DNA of 64,000 nt from NCBI GenBank assembly GCA_964352735.1, contig CAYGTC010000001.1, positions 149,548-213,547 of the forward strand, in the 5' to 3' direction. Under the pieces are notes generated by a model. The model did no database searches and had not been told where the DNA came from. It worked only from the letters and a program-made list of their open reading frames with translations. The stretch comes from NORP309 sp964352735 (GTDB taxonomy: Bacteria; Pseudomonadota; Gammaproteobacteria; Xanthomonadales; Marinicellaceae). Position numbers and translations under genes: made by a program. Of the stretch, positions 1-8,637 are shown one piece after another; position 1 is the stretch's first letter; each line of letters opens with the position of its first letter.

Positions 1-170
1 AAGAACTTTATGACAGTGTTGCCTCAGGAAAAGAAGCAAAAATTACCATTGCAGCCAATTCACAAGATGACTACCGTGAAAAACTCAATGAAGAACTTGC
101 AGAAATCAGAGACTCTGAGATGTGGATGACAGGAAAAACGGTAAGAGGATTGAGACCTCAAAACTCTTAA
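1..170 (+). CDS. ilvC: Ketol-acid reductoisomerase, C-terminal 55 residues
   Basis: The reading frame is open from the left edge of the window to TAA at 168-170. The encoded tail contains KLNEELAEIRDSEMW followed by GKTVRGLRPQN, which matches my recollection of the last helices of bacterial ketol-acid reductoisomerases (NADPH-dependent acetolactate to dihydroxy-isovalerate step of Val/Leu/Ile synthesis). The catalytic N-terminal and knotted domains lie outside the window. The next gene on the same strand is threonine deaminase, another branched-chain amino-acid gene, which supports the call. The match was made by eye from family knowledge. Confidence 0.72.
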   Translation, partial: ELYDSVASGKEAKITIAANSQDDYREKLNEELAEIRDSEMWMTGKTVRGLRPQNS

Positions 171-312
171 TCCAAATATTTTACACCTGAATGGATTTTA
201 GAGATAAAACCATTCAAGTGTAAAATGTCATTTTCCCCAACATAACCTGAATCATTATCACTTATCGATAAAATCCACTTTTTTTAACGAGTTGATGAAA
301 TATTCAGGTTAA
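168..312 (-). repeat. MITE-like repeat family 1, copy R1 (reverse)
   Basis: One end reads TAATCCAAATATTTTACACC. The other reads GATGAAATATTCAGGTTA, the reverse complement of the family end TAGCCCGAATATTTCATC. The core motif CCTGAATGGTTTTA is present in reverse as AAAACCATTCAAG at about 209-221. The copy lies between ilvC and ilvA and is one of the more diverged members. Confidence 0.7.
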
Positions 313-321
313 TAACCAATT

Positions 322-348
322 GTGCGGTGGTTTCAGATTTCACCGCAC
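322..348 (+). promoter_or_regulatory. Perfect 8-bp stem-loop in the ilvA leader
   Basis: GTGCGGTG at 322-329 pairs perfectly with CACCGCAC at 341-348 around an 11-nt loop, 29 nt before the preferred ilvA ATG. No T-run follows, so it is not a canonical terminator. It could be a pause, an mRNA-stability hairpin or a protein site. No leader peptide rich in Ile, Val or Leu codons is visible. Confidence 0.45.
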
Positions 349-376
349 CCTTTATAACCTGGACGGTTACCATCAT

Positions 377-1624
377 ATGAAACAAACTGTTTTTGCCTCA
401 TTGGATAGAATTCACACTGCACAGAAAAGAATCTCTGCTGTTGTTGATACCACTATATTACAAAAAAATCAGCAATATTCTGAAATGCTCAATGCCAATA
501 TTTTACTCAAAAGAGAAGACCTTCATCAAGTGCGTTCATATAAAATACGTGGTGCTTATAATAAGATTGCGCAGCAAAAAAACATCAAATACGTAGTGTG
601 TGCCAGTGCAGGAAATCATGCTCAAGGGGTGGCTTATTCATGCCAAAAACTTGGCATTAAAGGCACCATTTTTATGCCCACCACCACTCCAGATCAAAAG
701 GTTCAACAAGTTAAACTGTTTGGAAAAAATGCCATAGACATTAAACTGACTGGAGATACTTTTGATCAAGCACAACAAGCCGCTCAATCATTTTGCAAAC
801 AGAAACAAGGGTTATTCATTCCCCCTTTTGACGACATTGATATCATTGAAGGTCAAGCAACCATTGCTTTAGAAATTTTGGCACAGCACCCACAACCAAT
901 TGACTATCTTTTTATCCCAATTGGCGGCGGCGGGTTAGCAGCTGGTATTAGCCATGTCTTTAAAATGCTTTCCAAAGAAACCACAATCATTGGCGTTGAG
1001 CCCAATAATGCAGCCTCAATGCAAGCTGCATTGTCCAAAGGCTGCACTGTCAAGTTAGACAACATCAATAACTTTGTTGATGGCGCAGCGGTACAACAAG
1101 TGGGCGAGTTAAATTTTCTACATTGTAGAAAATACCTAGATGATGTTATTTCAGTTGACGATGGCCTCATTTGCCAAACCATATTAAACCTATACAATAA
1201 AGATGCCATAGTGGTCGAACCAGCAGGCGCATTGGCACTGGCTGGGGCCTGTGATTACCAGGATCAACTCACCAATAAGACAGCCGTATGCATCCTCAGC
1301 GGCAGCAATAATGACATCACAAGAATAGAGGAAATTCGTGAAAAAGCGCTGTTGTACCAAGGTTACAAACATTATTTTATAGCCAGTTTTCCTCAACGTG
1401 CTGGTGCTTTAAAACAATTTATAGAAAATGTTTTAGGTGAACAAGATGACATCACCTATTTTCAATACCAAAAAAAACACAACCGCGCCAATGGCTCAGC
1501 AATCATAGGTATTGAAACTGGCAAGACATCGGATCTTGAAGCTTTGATCAAAAAGATGAAAGCCCAGGGGTTTTATAAAGATTATCTCAATAACAAACCT
1601 GACTTATTGAACATGCTTATTTGA
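377..1624 (+). CDS. ilvA: Threonine dehydratase (biosynthetic, ACT-like C-terminus)
   Basis: PLP-dependent deamination of threonine to 2-oxobutanoate, the first step of isoleucine synthesis. The N-terminal catalytic fold-type II domain carries the Schiff-base lysine in SYKIRGAYN (Lys56 from the ATG at 377), the SAGNHAQGVA substrate loop and the phosphate-binding glycine loop PIGGGGLAAG. The last 85 or so residues (HYFIASFPQRAGALKQF onward) look like one ACT-like regulatory domain, as in the shorter bacterial form, so allosteric control by Ile/Val is likely. A TTG at 320 is in frame upstream, but translating from it would run through the leader hairpin and add 19 residues lacking in the family, so ATG 377 is preferred. 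It follows ilvC in the same direction. Confidence 0.93.
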   Translation: MKQTVFASLDRIHTAQKRISAVVDTTILQKNQQYSEMLNANILLKREDLHQVRSYKIRGAYNKIAQQKNIKYVVCASAGNHAQGVAYSCQKLGIKGTIFMPTTTPDQKVQQVKLFGKNAIDIKLTGDTFDQAQQAAQSFCKQKQGLFIPPFDDIDIIEGQATIALEILAQHPQPIDYLFIPIGGGGLAAGISHVFKMLSKETTIIGVEPNNAASMQAALSKGCTVKLDNINNFVDGAAVQQVGELNFLHCRKYLDDVISVDDGLICQTILNLYNKDAIVVEPAGALALAGACDYQDQLTNKTAVCILSGSNNDITRIEEIREKALLYQGYKHYFIASFPQRAGALKQFIENVLGEQDDITYFQYQKKHNRANGSAIIGIETGKTSDLEALIKKMKAQGFYKDYLNNKPDLLNMLI

Positions 1625-1737
1625 ACCGTTATATTAATCTCATAATGACCAGTCATCGTTATTGCTAAGAATCAAATTCAGGAATTAATGCCTACAATGA
1701 ACCATTATTCAATTATAATAAACTGTTATCAATGCTC

Positions 1738-1775
1738 TAATCCAAATATTTCAGTATAGAATGGAATTTAGAAAA
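1738..1775 (-). repeat. Family 1 repeat end, fragment R2
   Basis: TAATCCAAATATTTCAGTAT followed by AGAATGGAATTTAG matches the distal end of copies R3 and R4. The rest of the element is not recognisable. It lies just after ilvA. Confidence 0.6.
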
Positions 1776-1841
1776 AAATGGCAAAGTATCTAAAAACATT
1801 GATCTTTATGACTTATATCTATCAAAAAGGCCCTTAAACCC

Positions 1842-2114
1842 ATGGTACAAATATTTTCATTATTGGTGTTAATTTCACCTTTAGCACTGGCACAAAACAA
1901 TCCATCCATGACCACTTTGTGGTTGGAACTCATCTTTCTTGTCGTGATGCTTGTATCACTGAAGATTGCCAGTTTTCCGGTAAAAAATAAGTTCATCATC
2001 TTTGCCACTTATGTTTTGTCAGGAGTGCTGACTAAAACACTGTGGTTGCCAGTGGTTCTATGGCTAATTATGTATTATATTTTCAGACAACAAGACAATA
2101 ATCAAAGCCATTAG
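1842..2114 (+). CDS. Small hypothetical membrane protein (90 aa)
   Basis: I do not recognise this family. The sequence starts with a signal-peptide-like stretch (MVQIFSLLVLISPLALAQ) and then has two hydrophobic segments at about residues 24-43 and 49-80. It ends in a short polar tail, DNNQSH. There is no clear Shine-Dalgarno before ATG 1842. The complementary strand is also open over part of this span, but its product has no recognisable features. It sits between ilvA and the decayed IS110 copy, so it could itself be a remnant. The membrane-protein composition is the only support. Confidence 0.45.
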   Translation: MVQIFSLLVLISPLALAQNNPSMTTLWLELIFLVVMLVSLKIASFPVKNKFIIFATYVLSGVLTKTLWLPVVLWLIMYYIFRQQDNNQSH

Positions 2115-2280
2115 CAACCTTGTAACTCATATATTAACAGCCAAACTAAAAGTTACCATTAGACCCAAGTGATGATGCCTCAATCCAGTCGTTTGATCCT
2201 TTAGCTGCATCATTTGGCTATGTCAGACATCCTCAATCTATTTGACAGCAACGACCATGACATCGATTATTTCTAAGCAT

Positions 2281-2303
2281 CTAGCTCGAATATTTCATCA
2301 AAA
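2281..2303 (+). repeat. Family 1 repeat terminus beside the IS110 remnant
   Basis: AGCTCGAATATTTCATCAAA (2283-2302) is the family 1 left terminus. The transposase pseudogene stop codon lies inside it. The family core ACTTTGTACCTGAATGGTTT reappears about 1 kb away, just after the transposase start, as if the IS had split one copy. Confidence 0.6.
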
Positions 2304-3215
2304 TGTAATGGCCCAGATAATGCGTGTCATTTTATGTGCTACAGCAACATAGGCAATATTTTTACCTCTTTTTTGTTTGATTTTCATAGCAAATTTCTTT
2401 AAAGGGTCGTCATTGTCCTTATACATGGTAACAAGTGCTCTGGCGCCATGAATGAGCAAAGTTCTTAAATATTTATTACCATTTTTTGAGATGCCCACAC
2501 TCTTAATTTTATTGCCACTTTGCTGATGTTTAGGTACTAAGCTCTGCCATGCTGCAAAGCCACGAGCACTGTCAAACTGTTTTGCATTACCGATACTTGA
2601 TACAATAGCTGAAGCATTCATTACACCAATACCTGGCATACCCAAAAGGTTGTGATAACCACTTTGCTTTGACGACAGCAGGTTAATTGAATGCTCTATC
2701 TTTGATATTTTTTCATTTTTGTTTCTTAGCTCATCAAGTAAATCATTCAAAACTTCCCTCATCACAAATGACAAGTCATTTTCCATATCTTCAATAAGAT
2801 AGGGTAAATCTGATAATATCTTTTGATGGCCTTTTGTGAATATGATGCCATATTCTGACAGCATTCCTCTTAGTTGATTACTCATAGCTGTGCGATGAGT
2901 AATGAGCCTGTGGCTGGCCTCAATGATTGCAAGCGCATCGTGCTTATCTTTTTATTGCCTTTTACAAAGGGTTTAACGTGTTGTGCTGGCATTAAATGGA
3001 CATCAAAGCCATGAGATTCAAAAAGTCTACCCCAGTAATTAGCTGAATAACATGACACCATAAATATTTTCTCAGGCTTTGCATTGAGCACTTCTTTTAA
3101 TAGCCTTTTTCGAGTTACTTTTTTATTGAATAGTATCTTGTTATGATCATTAACACCACCAGATTTGGAATACTGTTTTTGCTAAATCGATGCTTAATAG
3201 TTTACAATGGTTCAT
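2298..3215 (-). pseudogene. IS110-family transposase, broken by two frameshifts and a deletion
   Basis: Reading the minus strand from ATG 3215 gives MNHCKLLSIDLAKTVFQIW, the start of the IS110 DEDD (RuvC-like) domain. One extra base near 3153 then shifts the frame into VLNAKPEKIFMVSCYSANYW and GFDVHLMPAQHVKPFVKGNK. A second single-base loss near 2946 shifts it again to KHDALAIIEASHRLITHRT. About 22 family-typical residues between EAS and HR are missing. The C-terminal Transposase_20-like half (2885-2298) is intact and contains LLGMPGIGVMNASAIVSSIG and RGFAAWQSLVPKHQQSG. Total coding length is about 305 codons against the usual 340. A programmed frameshift cannot explain the internal deletion, so this is a dead copy. 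IS boundaries are not visible. Confidence 0.88.
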
Positions 3216-3226
3216 GATGAGCGTCT

Positions 3227-3332
3227 CCGTTTTGATGAGTATTTAATTATACAACCTTGGCACATTGCGATGCCGTATTGGGGCGTTCATCTCATCACTT
3301 TGTACCTGAATGGTTTTATGAAAGCGCCGCTA
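3227..3332 (+). repeat. Family 1 fragments on the other side of the IS110 remnant
   Basis: CCGTTTTGATGAGTATTT at 3227-3244 resembles the inverted family 1 terminus. CACTTTGTACCTGAATGGTT at about 3297-3320 is the family core in forward orientation. Between them is unassigned sequence. An open frame at 3207-3407 crosses these repeat pieces and is not considered a gene. Confidence 0.5.
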
Positions 3333-3465
3333 TTGAAGGCATACATTTTCTTGTATTACCCCCACGCCAAGTCAGGTTATCAATCGGGAATAGGTTTTAA
3401 TCACTAAGGATTGGGTATATTAAACTGGCTCTAGTGTAGACCGAATTTAGGATAGTAAGCTTTAG

Positions 3466-3487
3466 AAAAGTCCATCCATAGACTTTT
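3466..3487. terminator. Bidirectional intrinsic terminator
   Basis: AAAAGTC (3466-3472) pairs with GACTTTT (3481-3487) around an 8-nt loop. T-rich sequence follows on the plus strand and TTTTC on the minus strand. It would terminate the DUF4139 gene that ends at 3529 on the minus strand. Confidence 0.55.
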
Positions 3488-3528
3488 TATTTTTATCATA
3501 GCAATCACATAATACAATGAGCCTCTTA

Positions 3529-5013
3529 TCACTTCCACCAGTAATGAACAGTATAGGTGATGACTTTTTGTTCTTCTGGCTTCAAGGTCACATCAAATTC
3601 AATCGTGCTGGCGTTTTCTTTGCGGTAATCATCAGTTGCACTGGTGATTTTCCAGTTTCTCCAACGGTACAAGGGCTCTACCACTTTGACTGAAGTGGTG
3701 CTTTCTTTCTGATTCCTTAGTGTTATTTCAAAAGTTTCAGTGATCTCATTTTTGCCAACCATTATATTACTTTGTTTGCGCTCACCAACCACATCAAAAG
3801 AATTGCCCAGTTCAATGGTAACCTTTTCGTTTCTTGGTGTGTGATCAATGATGTCTTCTCCAATGAATTCCAATGACTGATCATCTGAATCCATTTGGCT
3901 CACCCTGATGCGCCCTGCTGGCAAGGCCATGCCCAATCCTTTTTTCTTGGCGTTTTCAAAACTGAGGTACGCCTTAACTTTTGGTTGCGCTCTGCGCATA
4001 TAATTACTGTCCATGATGGGATTATAGTAGCGATGATTAAATACTTGAGAACCATTAAAAACCAAATCTTTAGAACACTCTACTCTATTTGCAGCAGGGA
4101 ATAATTCAATCTGTTTAGTTGAGTTATTGGGTAAATTCACCCGCCTTGGTAGGGTGTAGAGGTGGTATTCAAACAATGATTTCTCTTGAAAACCTGAATC
4201 TTCTTCAGCAATGGCCATGCTCATGGATTTTGCTTGCATTCTGGCCACAGGTCTTTGAGGCTCAACACGATGAACATCACCTGCAATAAGTTTTAACTTG
4301 GTGTGTTCAAATGAACTGCCAGCCTGGTTCAATAAGCTGACCCATGAAGACAGGTCCATATAACACTTTCCATCTACTTCATTGAGTGTTAAATTATAAT
4401 CAGCCCACCAAGTCATTCCTTTGGTTTGGTATGTGACTCTAGCCAACTCTTTGCCATTCTTGTTTCCTTTTAGCAACCACAGTAATGTTGGTTTAGTCAG
4501 TAATCCACCGGGCAATGAAGGAAACGCGACACTGTCATAACTGTTCAACGTGACTACTGTGCCATCTTGCTGCTGAATAATGATACCACCATTAGTACCC
4601 AGCAATTGTCCTTCAATGGTTTTGTTTGTTGTACCTGAAGTCTGCTCAACCAACACTTGTTGCCCCACATATTTTGCCAATAACTTATCAGTACTGACAA
4701 TATCAAACTGGTAATTTTGATCCAGCACATAAGCCGCGCCAGGATTATCTGGCGTTGAAAAAGATACCGTTGTGGGGTCAATTTGACTGGTTACATCTGT
4801 AAATTTCAATTCAAACTGACCGTTCTCAATGTTAATGTCTCTGTCTTGTTTAACCATCGCATAACCTGGTACATGAGCATTGGGGTTAAGAAATTGGGCT
4901 GGAGAAACACTTCCAGCTTTGGCAGTAGAATAAACAGTAATCGCTGTATCATCAGCTTTAATTGGAGATGTTGTCATAAGTGTCAATACCAAGGTTTTCA
5001 ATAATTTTTGCAT
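3529..5013 (-). CDS. DUF4139 domain-containing exported protein
   Basis: About 494 residues with an N-terminal signal peptide (MQKLLKTLVLTLM, cleavage likely after SPIKA). The body matches the DUF4139 family as I know it: WWADYNLTLNE and the SSWVSLLNQAGSSFEHTKLK segment, then the C-terminal beta-sandwich ending in VITYTVHYWWK. The biochemical role of this family is not established; it is predicted periplasmic or surface-exposed. ATG 5013 is preferred over ATG 5022 because the AAGG at 5024-5027 stands about 10 nt before it, whereas it almost touches the upstream ATG. It is a single-gene unit with its own terminator. Confidence 0.85.
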   Translation of the reverse strand: MQKLLKTLVLTLMTTSPIKADDTAITVYSTAKAGSVSPAQFLNPNAHVPGYAMVKQDRDINIENGQFELKFTDVTSQIDPTTVSFSTPDNPGAAYVLDQNYQFDIVSTDKLLAKYVGQQVLVEQTSGTTNKTIEGQLLGTNGGIIIQQQDGTVVTLNSYDSVAFPSLPGGLLTKPTLLWLLKGNKNGKELARVTYQTKGMTWWADYNLTLNEVDGKCYMDLSSWVSLLNQAGSSFEHTKLKLIAGDVHRVEPQRPVARMQAKSMSMAIAEEDSGFQEKSLFEYHLYTLPRRVNLPNNSTKQIELFPAANRVECSKDLVFNGSQVFNHRYYNPIMDSNYMRRAQPKVKAYLSFENAKKKGLGMALPAGRIRVSQMDSDDQSLEFIGEDIIDHTPRNEKVTIELGNSFDVVGERKQSNIMVGKNEITETFEITLRNQKESTTSVKVVEPLYRWRNWKITSATDDYRKENASTIEFDVTLKPEEQKVITYTVHYWWK

Positions 5014-5193
5014 AAGAGTCATACCTTATTTATATTAATTCAAGGGCTTATATCGAATCCATACGTTAAAAGGGTTAAAATTCAGCTTAATTTTATTTTA
5101 GCACGATAATTCATTACATAATTCCAGTATTCATAGAAAGTTACAAAAATACACACTTACCTTAATTAATAGAATCAGTTTCAATAAATCAAC

Positions 5194-5640
5194 ATGAAAA
5201 AATTCAGCATTATTATTTGGGCATTATTAAATGCCAGCCTTTTAATGGCACAACAAGAGGCACAACAAGCATTCCCTACTATTTCAAACCATTGGTTAAG
5301 GACCGCACCTCCCAATGCCAAAATGCTTGCTGCCTATGGCCAGCTGCAAAATAACACCAACCAAGATAAAAAACTGATAGGTGCATTCAGTCCAGATTTC
5401 AGCATGACTGAAATACACAAGACAGTTATTGAAGATGGCATCGCAAAAATGATTCATCAACCTGAACAAACAATAGCACAACATGACACACTTACATTTG
5501 AACCAGGTGGTTTGCACATCATGTTAATGCACCCAAAACGAAAAATCGTCACAGGCGATTCAATAAAAATTTGCTTGGTATATCAACAAGGCGATCAAGA
5601 GATCGTTCAACACCTTTTCTTTCCAGTGATAGAAAAATAA
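5194..5640 (+). CDS. Periplasmic copper chaperone PCu(A)C-like protein
   Basis: 148 residues beginning with a signal peptide (MKKFSIIIWALLNASLLMAQ). The copper-binding pattern of the PCu(A)C/DUF461 family is visible: M..IH in MTEIHKT, a following M in AKMIHQ, and the distal H.M..M in GGLHIMLMHP. Family members bind Cu(I) outside the inner membrane and deliver it to cytochrome oxidase. No sco or cox gene is next to it. It is followed 34 bp later by queA on the same strand and is probably co-transcribed by position only. No strong ribosome-binding site is visible. Confidence 0.85.
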   Translation: MKKFSIIIWALLNASLLMAQQEAQQAFPTISNHWLRTAPPNAKMLAAYGQLQNNTNQDKKLIGAFSPDFSMTEIHKTVIEDGIAKMIHQPEQTIAQHDTLTFEPGGLHIMLMHPKRKIVTGDSIKICLVYQQGDQEIVQHLFFPVIEK

Positions 5641-5674
5641 CATCACATATATTCAACTTTCCCTACAAACCATT

Positions 5675-6691
5675 ATGAAAAAGTCTGATTTTAATTTTGA
5701 TTTACCAAAAAATTTAATTGCTCAACACCCTACCAAAGAGCGAACTCAGAGTCGCCTGCTCTGTTTAGATAAAAAAACAGGCAAAACTGAAGATTTAAAT
5801 TTTAGCGACATTTTATCTTTATTAAATGAAGGTGACTTATTGGTATTCAATGATACCAAAGTCATCCCGGCACGATTGTTTGGAAAAAAACCAACAGGTG
5901 GCAAAGTTGAAGTTTTCATCGAACGTTTATTAGACGATAACAACGCCATAGCCATGCTCAAATCAAGCAAGGCACCACGCTTGGGTTTACCCATTCAATT
6001 CAATGACCAGCAACTGATACCAACCGCAAAAAAAGGCATGTTTTATCTGATCGAAACCGGTGGAGATACGTCACTGACTGAACTCATGGATTCATATGGA
6101 CACATGCCATTGCCGCCTTATATTCAAAGAGCAGATGAGCAAACAGACAATGAACGTTATCAAACTGTCTATGCCAAAGCAAAAGGTGCAGTTGCAGCAC
6201 CAACTGCTGGTTTACACTTTGACCATCATTTAATGAAAAAAATCACCGATAAAAATATCGATACAGCCTTTGTCACCTTACATGTTGGGGCCGGAACATT
6301 TCAACCCGTCAAAACAGACAACATCAATGATCACCAAATGCATAAAGAATGGTTACAAGTGAGTCAAGATGTTGTCAATAAAATCAAAAACACACAGGCC
6401 AAAGGTAACCGCGTCATTGCTGTGGGCACCACAGCAGTTCGGTGCTTAGAAACAGCCTCTTCAACTGGAGAAATAAAACCTTTTACAGGAGACACTAACA
6501 TTTTTATCTATCCGGGTTATCAGTTTAAAATTGTAGATGCTCTGTTAACCAATTTCCATTTACCAGAATCAACATTGATCATGTTGGTATCAGCACTATG
6601 TACTCGAGAAAAAACCCTCAACGCCTATCAACATGCTGTCGATCAAAAATACCGATTCTTCAGCTATGGCGATGCCATGTTTATTCATTAA
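5675..6691 (+). CDS. queA: tRNA preQ1(34) S-adenosylmethionine ribosyltransferase-isomerase
   Basis: Transfers and isomerises the ribosyl group of SAM onto preQ1 at the wobble base of tRNAs for Asp, Asn, His and Tyr, giving epoxyqueuosine. The 338-residue length is normal. Recognisable family segments are FDLPKNLIAQHP at the N-terminus, LLVFNDTKVIPARLFG, the conserved GAVAAPTAGLHF, FVTLHVGAGTFQPV, VGTTAVRCLET, and the C-terminal TNFHLPESTLIMLVSAL. The usual partner tgt is not the next gene: a convergent lipoprotein gene and a repeat follow instead. Confidence 0.96.
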   Translation: MKKSDFNFDLPKNLIAQHPTKERTQSRLLCLDKKTGKTEDLNFSDILSLLNEGDLLVFNDTKVIPARLFGKKPTGGKVEVFIERLLDDNNAIAMLKSSKAPRLGLPIQFNDQQLIPTAKKGMFYLIETGGDTSLTELMDSYGHMPLPPYIQRADEQTDNERYQTVYAKAKGAVAAPTAGLHFDHHLMKKITDKNIDTAFVTLHVGAGTFQPVKTDNINDHQMHKEWLQVSQDVVNKIKNTQAKGNRVIAVGTTAVRCLETASSTGEIKPFTGDTNIFIYPGYQFKIVDALLTNFHLPESTLIMLVSALCTREKTLNAYQHAVDQKYRFFSYGDAMFIH

Positions 6692-6703
6692 AATATGATT
6701 ATC

Positions 6704-6828
6704 TAGCCCCAAAATTTCATCATAGAATGGAATTTAGGGGAAAAGTGTCTTTTTAATAAAACCGTCTAACTCAATGTTATCCATAGATAAAATCGATTTT
6801 TTACCGATTTGATGAAATATCCGAGCTA
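6704..6828 (-). repeat. Family 1 repeat, copy R3 (short form)
   Basis: 125 bp from TAGCCCCAAAATTTCATC to GATGAAATATCCGAGCTA, so both imperfect terminal inverted repeats are present. The middle of the longer copies is missing. It lies between convergent genes and overlaps the last nine codons and stop of the lipoprotein gene ending at 6801. Confidence 0.75.
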
Positions 6829-7979
6829 GGATTTAATTGTCTATTCAGTATATTATACTTTGCCTGATAGACCGCTAAAACATCTCCTTTATGGGTGTTT
6901 TTCAAGGCCGCTTTCATCGCTTTGTAGGCACTTTTAGTATTGCCCAACATGTACTGTGAACGAGCTATACCAGCATATGGCTCATGCAGGTATTTTGCCA
7001 TTATTGAGGCTTTTTTATAATACTTAATGGCAAGCTTATAACGTTTCTCTTTGTAAGCATCATCACCCAACTCTACCCAATCAAATGGATTATCGGTATC
7101 ATATTGGCTTAATTGCTCAGCAATACGCTCCGCATCTTGTCGTCGCTCCAAGCGTTTCAGTAAAGCATAATAGTTTTTGAGCAAATCAAACTGATCACGA
7201 CCAAAACTCAAACCATACAAATACCATTGCTCGGCTTGGTCATTCAGACCTTTGCGACTGTAAATGATACCCATCATATTTATGGCTTGAATATTAGAGG
7301 CCTTTGTATTTAAGGCTTCTTTCAAGTACCAATAAGCGGTATCCATATTATTTTTTGCGATCGCTTCAGCAGCTTTATTGGTATAAAAAAGAGAAAAGAA
7401 CTCAATTTCTTCAACCCACCTTAATGTATTCGGTCCTTCACTGGGGTAATAATCTATGGTTATACTTTTTGCCTTTTTTGATGGAATTGTTCCGGGTTCA
7501 ATTGTTGAGTTATACAGTACAGCTCTTATGTGTTGTGAGCTCAATAAAATATCATTAGATTTTTGAAAAAAAGGCGGCGTCTTGACCATCTCATATCGAA
7601 TCCCTATACCTGCAAGGTCTGCTAACGATTTTGTTAATATGGCCAAAGACAGACAATTGCCAGAACTGTCTGCCAGCGCCTCACTGGCTGTTAATGTATC
7701 TGAATAATAATTAAAATTTTTCAAATGATCACGCATATAATTAAAAACACGGTGACTGGGTAGTGACTCATCACTATGATAGCTGTCTAAAAAATCTTTT
7801 TTCTGCTGATCAGCAAGCGTGATGACTTTATCAATTGCAGGAATATCAGGCCGGGGTTTTAAAGTTGACTCATCGAGTAAAGGTGGTTTTGACATCAACT
7901 GTAATGATTTAAATTGTGCAGGCTTCTGACAAGCACAAAGAAAGCACAAAACCATTAGAAGAGAAATACTGTTTTTCAT
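6801..7979 (-). CDS. Lipoprotein with transglutaminase-like and TPR domains
   Basis: 392 residues. The signal sequence ends in a lipobox, CFLCAC, with Cys17 as the likely lipidated residue. Residues about 65-160 resemble a transglutaminase-like domain, with the candidate nucleophile in DSSGNCLSLAIL and the His in SSQHIRAVLY. From about residue 210 there are TPR-like repeats (AIQAINMMGIIYSRKGLNDQ, YKLAIKYYKKASIMAKYLHE, and others). AGGAGGT five bases before ATG 7979 is an excellent ribosome-binding site. The protein probably acts at the inner face of the outer membrane; substrate unknown. The C-terminal residues PSSDISSNR and the TAA are encoded by repeat copy R3, which suggests the original end was replaced. 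Confidence 0.82.
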   Translation of the reverse strand: MKNSISLLMVLCFLCACQKPAQFKSLQLMSKPPLLDESTLKPRPDIPAIDKVITLADQQKKDFLDSYHSDESLPSHRVFNYMRDHLKNFNYYSDTLTASEALADSSGNCLSLAILTKSLADLAGIGIRYEMVKTPPFFQKSNDILLSSQHIRAVLYNSTIEPGTIPSKKAKSITIDYYPSEGPNTLRWVEEIEFFSLFYTNKAAEAIAKNNMDTAYWYLKEALNTKASNIQAINMMGIIYSRKGLNDQAEQWYLYGLSFGRDQFDLLKNYYALLKRLERRQDAERIAEQLSQYDTDNPFDWVELGDDAYKEKRYKLAIKYYKKASIMAKYLHEPYAGIARSQYMLGNTKSAYKAMKAALKNTHKGDVLAVYQAKYNILNRQLNPSSDISSNR

Positions 7980-8222
7980 GACAACCTCCTATATTGATAA
8001 CTCATTGCTATAGCCCGTTGGGATAACCAACTGCTATGTTGTAATCTATAGGGTATATAATTTTTGTATTTTTTTCAATACCTTGATGACAGTTTATCAA
8101 GTTTTTAAAATCAAGTTAATCCGTAATTTGTCGATTTTTTTAAGAATCTGTCGCTTGCCGTCAATATTTGTCAGTCAATTAAATAAAGGAGTATCAGCGC
8201 TATTTTTGAACAAACCATTTGA

Positions 8223-8531
8223 TCATTCTGGGAATTGACAAACGTACTTTTTCATATCTATTTGGTACTTTAAGCCAAATTCAATGCCCTCATCACATAA
8301 TTTATTGTATTGCTTTTCAAAGCCCTCATTCTTTAATGATATCCTGCCTTGAGCATTCACCACCCTGTGCCAGGGCAGTTGATACTTTTCACTACAACTG
8401 TGGAGAATTCTTGAAACTTGTCGAGCTGCGCGTGGTTGACCAGCATAAAAAGCTATTTGACCATAACTGGCAACTTTGCCAGATGGTATTGACGAAATGA
8501 GTTCGATTACTTTAATTGAAAAAGGTGTCAT
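8223..8531 (-). CDS. Alkyltransferase-like protein (Atl), MGMT family without active Cys
   Basis: 102 residues matching the DNA-binding domain of O6-methylguanine-DNA methyltransferase: IPSGKVASYGQIAFYAGQP and ARQVSRIL. The alkyl-accepting PCHRVV motif reads PWHRVVNAQGRIS here, with Trp replacing the catalytic Cys. That is the defining change of ATL proteins, which bind O6-alkylguanine and hand it to nucleotide excision repair. It lies just downstream of the ompA terminator, in the same direction. No strong ribosome-binding site is visible. Confidence 0.92.
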   Translation of the reverse strand: MTPFSIKVIELISSIPSGKVASYGQIAFYAGQPRAARQVSRILHSCSEKYQLPWHRVVNAQGRISLKNEGFEKQYNKLCDEGIEFGLKYQIDMKKYVCQFPE

Positions 8532-8556
8532 TAATTTTCACTTATAATGATGAAAT

Positions 8557-8588
8557 AAAAAAACCTGCTAAATGAGGCAGGTTTTTTT
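8557..8588. terminator. Intrinsic terminator after ompA
   Basis: AAAAAAACCTGC (8557-8568) pairs perfectly with GCAGGTTTTTTT (8577-8588), a 12-bp stem with an 8-nt loop, with A and T runs on both sides. It lies 50 bp beyond the ompA stop on the minus strand, before the Atl gene. Confidence 0.88.
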
Positions 8589-8637
8589 ATTCAACTAAAA
8601 TTAGAAACAAGGTTTCTATTGTTTGATAAAGACTTTA

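Noticed and set aside
320..376. ilvA starting at TTG 320
   Set aside because: It adds 19 non-family residues encoded by a hairpin leader; ATG 377 matches the family start.
2882..3091. Programmed frameshift in the IS110 transposase
   Set aside because: Besides two frame changes, about 22 conserved codons are missing, so the gene is decayed rather than recoded.
3207..3407. 66-codon open frame on the plus strand
   Set aside because: It runs through repeat fragments and the transposase start; no composition or ribosome-binding support.
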